A stretch of 64,000 nucleotides of DNA from the NCBI RefSeq assembly GCF_014649495.1, contig NZ_BMTD01000007.1, positions 62,001 through 126,000 of the forward strand. The letters are read 5' to 3'. Shown piece after piece: positions 60,528 through 64,000 of the stretch; the stretch's first letter is position 1, and each line of letters starts with the position of its first letter. Origin of the DNA: Streptomyces filipinensis. GTDB lineage: Bacteria > Actinomycetota > Actinomycetes > Streptomycetales > Streptomycetaceae. A program made the position numbers and the translations under genes. Under the pieces are notes generated by a model, which worked only from the letters and a program-made list of their open reading frames with translations, searched no databases and was not told the origin of the DNA.

Positions 60528-62204
60528 TCAGGTCCGGGTGGTGCGGCACAGCAACAGGCAGATGTCGTCGTCGTGTTCGGAGTCGTGCAGCATCGGCTTC
60601 AGCAGCGAGTCGGCCGCCGTCTCCAGGTCCTCCAGCTCGGCCGTGCCGAGCGCGCCCACGGCCTGGGCCAGCCGCTCGATGCCCGTGTCGATCCCGGCGG
60701 ACCGCCGCTCCACCAGACCGTCCGTGTACAGCGCGAGCGTCGAGCCGGCCGGCAGCTCGACGGTGTGCTCCTCGTACTCGTAGGGCACCGGGACCCCCAG
60801 CATGATGCCCGGCTTGGCCTCCAGCACCCGTACCTCGCCCGCCGGGCCGCGTACGACCGCCGGCGGATGCCCGGCGGCCGCCCAGACCACCCGCGCGTCC
60901 CCGGGCGTGAACCGGGCGAGGGCGCACGTCGCGTACAGCTCCGGCTGCTGGTGGCGCAGCATCCGGTGCAGCAGGGTGAGGATACGGGCCGGCCCGTTGC
61001 CCTCGACCGCGTACGCGCGCAGGGCGGTGCGCAGTTGGCCCATGATGACCGCCGCCCGCAGTCCGTGCCCCGTGACGTCTCCTATCACGGCCAGCACACT
61101 GCCGTCGGGCTGCGGGAAGGCGTCGTACCAGTCGCCGCCGATGTTCATCCCGTGCGTGGCCGGCAGATAGCGCGCGGCGAGCGCGAGGCCCCGGGTGACG
61201 GGCAGTTCGGTGAGCTGGGCGCGCTGCAGTTCCTCGGCGACGTTGCGGTGCTGCTGGTACTGCCGGGCGTTGTCCAGCGCGATGCCCGCGCGACGGGCCA
61301 GCTCGACCAGCATCACCGTGGTGTCCGGGTCGAAACGGTCACCGTGCGCGGCCAGCGTCAGCACCCCCTGCACCGCGCGCACACCGAGCGGCAGACACAG
61401 CAGCGGCCGGTCCGGCGACAGGGCCGAGGCCGGCAGATCGTCCACGCCCGGCAGCCCGCCCGGTCGTGGACCCGCGTGCTGGGGCCGGCCGGTGCGGGCC
61501 GCCGTCACCGAGGCCGCCGCCCGCTCTGCCGGGGGCGTCCGCTCGTCGTCCACGAGCCACACGTCGACGTGCCGGGCGTACTCCGGGACCAGCAGCTCCG
61601 GCAGCACGCGCAGGATGTCCTCGTGGTCCAGCGATTCGTTCAGGGCGGCGCTGGCGTCGGCGAGGAAGGTCAGCTGCCGCCGGGCGTTCTCCGCCTCCGC
61701 GCGGGCCGCCCGCTCGGCGTCGAGCAGCTCGCGCTGTGCCAGCGCCGCCGCCTCCAGCTCGGCGTGCAGCGCGAGCACGCCCTGGTTGGTCTGGTGCAGC
61801 TCCTCCCGGTGGAACCGGATCAGCTCCTCCGTCTCCGCCAGCTGCGCGAGGACGGCGGCGGCGTCCTCGTCCGCGTCCAGGAGGGCCTCGGCGAGCCGGG
61901 CGTCGTCCAGGCCGGCGGGCCCGGGCAGCGGACCGGTGACGGGGACGGCACAGGAGAGGGTGCGCCGCCACGGATCGGGCCCGCACACCTCCACGTGCAG
62001 CGCCCCGTCGGCGCGAGCCGTCACGGTCAGCTCCACCCGGCGCCCGTCCCGGCAGGGCCGCAGCCGCGCGCCGAGCGCGGCCAGGAAGCGGGTGCGGTCG
62101 AGGGCGGGCACCGCGGCGTCCGCGGTGAGCCGCGCCAGCAGGGCACGGGCGCGGGCCGCGTCGGCGGGGGAGGCGAGGGTCCAGGTCTCGGAGACGGCTG
62201 TCAT
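60528..62204 (-). CDS. SpoIIE/PP2C phosphatase with GAF domain
   Basis: The 558-residue protein has four parts. An N-terminal domain (1-105) resembles a degenerate HATPase. A coiled coil follows (about 115-185, LAQLAETEELIRFHREELHQTNQG onward). A GAF domain (about 185-325) contains VLPELLVPEYARHVDVWLVDD. The PP2C/SpoIIE phosphatase (about 340-555) has GGDWYDAF, VIGDVTGHGLRAAVIMGQLRTAL and LYTDGLVERR. It should dephosphorylate a STAS protein of this locus. The ATG overlaps the stop of the upstream ATPase/phosphatase (ATGA), and it is the last gene of the stress module. Confidence 0.93.
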   Translation of the reverse strand: MTAVSETWTLASPADAARARALLARLTADAAVPALDRTRFLAALGARLRPCRDGRRVELTVTARADGALHVEVCGPDPWRRTLSCAVPVTGPLPGPAGLDDARLAEALLDADEDAAAVLAQLAETEELIRFHREELHQTNQGVLALHAELEAAALAQRELLDAERAARAEAENARRQLTFLADASAALNESLDHEDILRVLPELLVPEYARHVDVWLVDDERTPPAERAAASVTAARTGRPQHAGPRPGGLPGVDDLPASALSPDRPLLCLPLGVRAVQGVLTLAAHGDRFDPDTTVMLVELARRAGIALDNARQYQQHRNVAEELQRAQLTELPVTRGLALAARYLPATHGMNIGGDWYDAFPQPDGSVLAVIGDVTGHGLRAAVIMGQLRTALRAYAVEGNGPARILTLLHRMLRHQQPELYATCALARFTPGDARVVWAAAGHPPAVVRGPAGEVRVLEAKPGIMLGVPVPYEYEEHTVELPAGSTLALYTDGLVERRSAGIDTGIERLAQAVGALGTAELEDLETAADSLLKPMLHDSEHDDDICLLLCRTTRT

Positions 62205-63262
62205 GGGTGCTGGTCCGGCGGTCGGGGGGCCAGTACGGCCACACTGGTGTCGTCGCGTACGGGGCGGGCGGGGCTGCCCGCGTCGCGCAGCACGGCCGCG
62301 GCCAGCACCGCGGGATCCCGCGCGAGCAGCTGGGGGTCCTGCGGCGGTGTCCAGCGGCTGGGCAGTCCGTCACTGTGCACGACCAGCAGGCTGCCCGGGC
62401 GCCACGGCATCCTGCGCACGGGGATGTGGGCCGGGAAGTACGCCCCGACGATCCCCGGATGGGAGACGAGGGACGTCCAGCCCTCCCCGGTACGCAGCCG
62501 GGCGCCGGCGTTGCCGATGCCGGCGAAGGCGAGTTCCGCGCGCTCGGTGTCCAGCTGGGCCACGGCGACCGCCGCGCCGCGGGTGGGCCGCAGCACGGTG
62601 TGCAGCCGGCGCAGCATCTCGACCGGCCCCAGGTGGGCGGCGTGGCGCAGCTCGGCCACGGCGGCGGTGGAGGCGTGCGCGGCCTTCGGGCCGTGCCCGA
62701 GACCGTCCGCGAGGAGCAGGGTCAGCAGGGTGCCGGAGCGCGCCCAGGCCCAGGCGTCACCGCACTGCTCGGCCTCGGCCAGTGAGACGCAGATCCCGCC
62801 CGCCGGTACCTGCGCCGCCGGCGTCCGCGGCCGTGTCCGGGGCCCGGCGCGCTCCGGGTCGATCCGGGCCGTCGCCACCGTCCCGCGGCCCGGCGCGCTG
62901 TACAGATGGAAGGCGTCGGCGCTGCGCAGACAGCTGCCCAGACCGGCGCCGAGGGAGACCCCTGCGGTGGTGTAGCCGTCCCGCAGCGCCGTGGGGACGT
63001 CGGCGATGCCCGGCCCGTGGTCGAGCGAGAAGAGCTGCACCGACAGAGCCGGGCCACCGGACGGCGGCCCGACGAGGTTGACCACCATGCGTCCGCCGCC
63101 CGCGTGTTTGAGCAGGTTGGTGGCCAGCTCGGTGGCGACGAGTTCGGCGGCCGCGGTCCGCTGCGGGTCGAGGCCCGCGTGCGCGCATGCCTCCCGGGCG
63201 GCCGTACGGGCATCGCGTACCCGCGTGGAGTCGCCCACCGGTACCTCCCACACCCGGCTCAT
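62201..63262 (-). CDS. RsbX-like phosphatase fused to a HATPase domain
   Basis: The 353-residue protein joins two modules. Residues 1-135 are a HATPase_c domain (AAAELVATELATNLLKHAGGGRMVVN, SLDHGPGIADVPTALRDGY, AGLGSCLRSADAF). Residues about 155-345 are a compact PP2C/RsbX-type domain (LLLADGLGHGPKAAHASTAAV, LLVVHSDGLPSRWTP, VRDDTSVAVL) with the conserved Asp residues. It starts inside the RsbT stop (ATGA) and ends inside the next start. The fusion suggests a self-contained switch that phosphorylates and dephosphorylates RsbS-type proteins. Confidence 0.9.
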   Translation of the reverse strand: MSRVWEVPVGDSTRVRDARTAAREACAHAGLDPQRTAAAELVATELATNLLKHAGGGRMVVNLVGPPSGGPALSVQLFSLDHGPGIADVPTALRDGYTTAGVSLGAGLGSCLRSADAFHLYSAPGRGTVATARIDPERAGPRTRPRTPAAQVPAGGICVSLAEAEQCGDAWAWARSGTLLTLLLADGLGHGPKAAHASTAAVAELRHAAHLGPVEMLRRLHTVLRPTRGAAVAVAQLDTERAELAFAGIGNAGARLRTGEGWTSLVSHPGIVGAYFPAHIPVRRMPWRPGSLLVVHSDGLPSRWTPPQDPQLLARDPAVLAAAVLRDAGSPARPVRDDTSVAVLAPRPPDQHP

Positions 63263-63708
63263 CCCGCCCCCGCACGTGACGAGGGCACCTGGGCCACCCA
63301 GGCGACGGCCGTGACGGTCGTTCCCCGCCCGGGTTCGGTGTCCACGGCGAACTCGTGCACCAGCCGCTTGGCGCCGCTCAGTCCGAGGCCGAGACCGCCT
63401 CCGCTGGTGTAACCGTCGGTCATGGCCAGCTCCAGATCGCGGATGCCGGGGCCGCTGTCGACGAAGCACATCTTCAGGCCCCGGCCGCGGCCCTCGTCCA
63501 GCGGCGTGATCTCCGCCCGACCGCCGCCGCCGTGCACGAGTGTGTTGCGGGCCAGCTCGCTCGCCGCCGTGACCAGCTTGGTCTGCTGGACGAGCCCGAA
63601 GCCGAGCTGGGCCGCGCACCGCCGCACCTCCTGCCGCACCCAGGCCAGATCCGCGTCCGAGCCGATGGGCAGGCTGGTCGCGGACGCCTGGCCGGACGCA
63701 CGCATCAT
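63259..63708 (-). CDS. rsbT: RsbT-like serine kinase (anti-sigma/switch protein)
   Basis: The 149-residue protein is an RsbT-type HATPase: TKLVTAASELARNTLVHGGGGRAEI is the N-box, VDSGPGIRDLELAMTDGYTSGGGLGLGLSGAKRLVHEF the ATP lid region with G1 and G2. In stressosomes RsbT phosphorylates RsbS and RsbR and then activates a phosphatase. It overlaps the RsbS stop by four bases (63705-63708), and RsbX follows by ATGA. Length matches the family (133-150). Confidence 0.92.
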   Translation of the reverse strand: MMRASGQASATSLPIGSDADLAWVRQEVRRCAAQLGFGLVQQTKLVTAASELARNTLVHGGGGRAEITPLDEGRGRGLKMCFVDSGPGIRDLELAMTDGYTSGGGLGLGLSGAKRLVHEFAVDTEPGRGTTVTAVAWVAQVPSSRAGAG

Positions 63709-64000
63709 GTCCCCCTCTGGGACAGCAGTTCCAGGGCACGGTCGACGTCGAGGGCGGTGACCAGGCCGGGCAGGGTGAGCCCCAGCTCGACGAGGGTGAT
63801 CGCCACGGCGGGCCGCATCCCGGCCAGCACCGTTCGGGCAGCCAGCAGCCGGGCCGTGGAGGCGATCTCGGCGAGCACCCGGCCGAGGAACGAGTCGACG
63901 ATGTCCACTCCGGAGATGTCGATCACCACGCCGGTCACCCGGCTGGCGGCGATGCGGCTGGTGATGTCGTGCTGCAGCTGTTCGGCCATGCCGTCGTGCA
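63705..64000 (-). CDS. rsbS: RsbS-like STAS protein, 5' end cut by window
   Basis: The visible 98 codons (reading ...LHDGMAEQLQHDITSRI) are the C-terminal part of an RsbS STAS domain; the N-terminus lies beyond position 64000. The ATG at 63989 is internal because the preceding LHDG matches the family. The sequence GVVIDISGVDIVDSFLGRVL carries the Ser that RsbT phosphorylates in Bacillus subtilis (Ser59 region, ISG-DIVDSF). It is the first gene of the coupled module in this window, and an RsbR gene is expected upstream. Confidence 0.9.
   Translation of the reverse strand, partial: HDGMAEQLQHDITSRIAASRVTGVVIDISGVDIVDSFLGRVLAEIASTARLLAARTVLAGMRPAVAITLVELGLTLPGLVTALDVDRALELLSQRGT

Overview
The window is high-GC actinobacterial DNA with the strong third-position G/C bias, ATGA/GTGA translational coupling, GTG and TTG starts and regulator families (DUF5753-type XRE, ATP-binding anti-sigma-like proteins, SpoIIE/PP2C phosphatases, ANTAR, DUF574 methyltransferases) typical of Streptomyces. 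I see no rRNA, tRNA, CRISPR array, insertion sequence or phage module. It reads as ordinary chromosome with a mix of housekeeping (pyruvate carboxylase, FprA, Ppx/GppA, catalase) and adaptive genes.

Layout. 1-2.6 kb (minus): ComB-like phosphatase (cut by the window edge), a DUF1232 membrane protein and a conserved hypothetical. 2.9-4.3 kb: PadR regulator coupled to a membrane protein, with AT-rich palindromic operators. 4.4-5.8 kb: ferredoxin-NADP reductase FprA behind a possible iron box. 6-10.9 kb: NlpC/P60 peptidase without a visible signal peptide, a DUF1996 protein with a class E sortase signal (LAQTG), and a lipoprotein. 10.9-15.3 kb: tandem GNAT, flavodoxin-like protein, and a fusion of an alpha/beta-hydrolase-like domain with an acetoacetate-decarboxylase-like domain, both apparently missing the catalytic residue. 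15.5-21.1 kb: regulatory island with two paralogous DUF574 SAM-methyltransferases, a GNAT, an ATP-binding protein carrying about 15 ten-residue repeats, and a divergent XRE/DUF5753 regulator. 21.4-25.3 kb: secreted protein behind an ECF-like promoter, membrane SpoIIE phosphatase, and a tightly coupled nucleotidyltransferase-BON-metallophosphoesterase operon.

25.4-28.1 kb: aldo/keto reductase behind a MerR-type promoter, and a rhomboid-like membrane protein. 28.3-31.6 kb: pyruvate carboxylase. 31.8-34.5 kb: TerD-domain protein and a secreted protein. 34.6-39.5 kb: secreted polysaccharide-degrading block (PL7 alginate lyase, GH18 chitinase, GH31 enzyme) with a nested palindrome before the lyase and paired DasR-type 12-bp repeats before the chitinase. 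39.9-43.8 kb: CelD-like GNAT and a large secreted BNR-propeller protein. 43.9-48.8 kb: a five-gene coupled operon encoding a complete SsuABC-like importer together with a benzoylformate-decarboxylase-like ThDP enzyme. 49-55.9 kb: Ppx/GppA, FAD monooxygenase, secreted propeller-ricin protein, an inositol-monophosphatase relative with an altered metal site, and a cytokinin-dehydrogenase-like oxidase. 56-60.5 kb: AraC regulator, ANTAR protein with a small downstream ORF and strong terminator, and a large-subunit catalase. 60.5-64 kb (minus): a coupled stressosome-type module, RsbS (cut by the window edge)-RsbT-ATPase/RsbX-like phosphatase-SpoIIE phosphatase.

Functions come from motifs read by eye; no database search was run. 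The observations that look least described are the double-pseudoenzyme fusion, the importer-decarboxylase operon, the nucleotidyltransferase-BON-phosphoesterase operon and the repeat-bearing ATPase locus.
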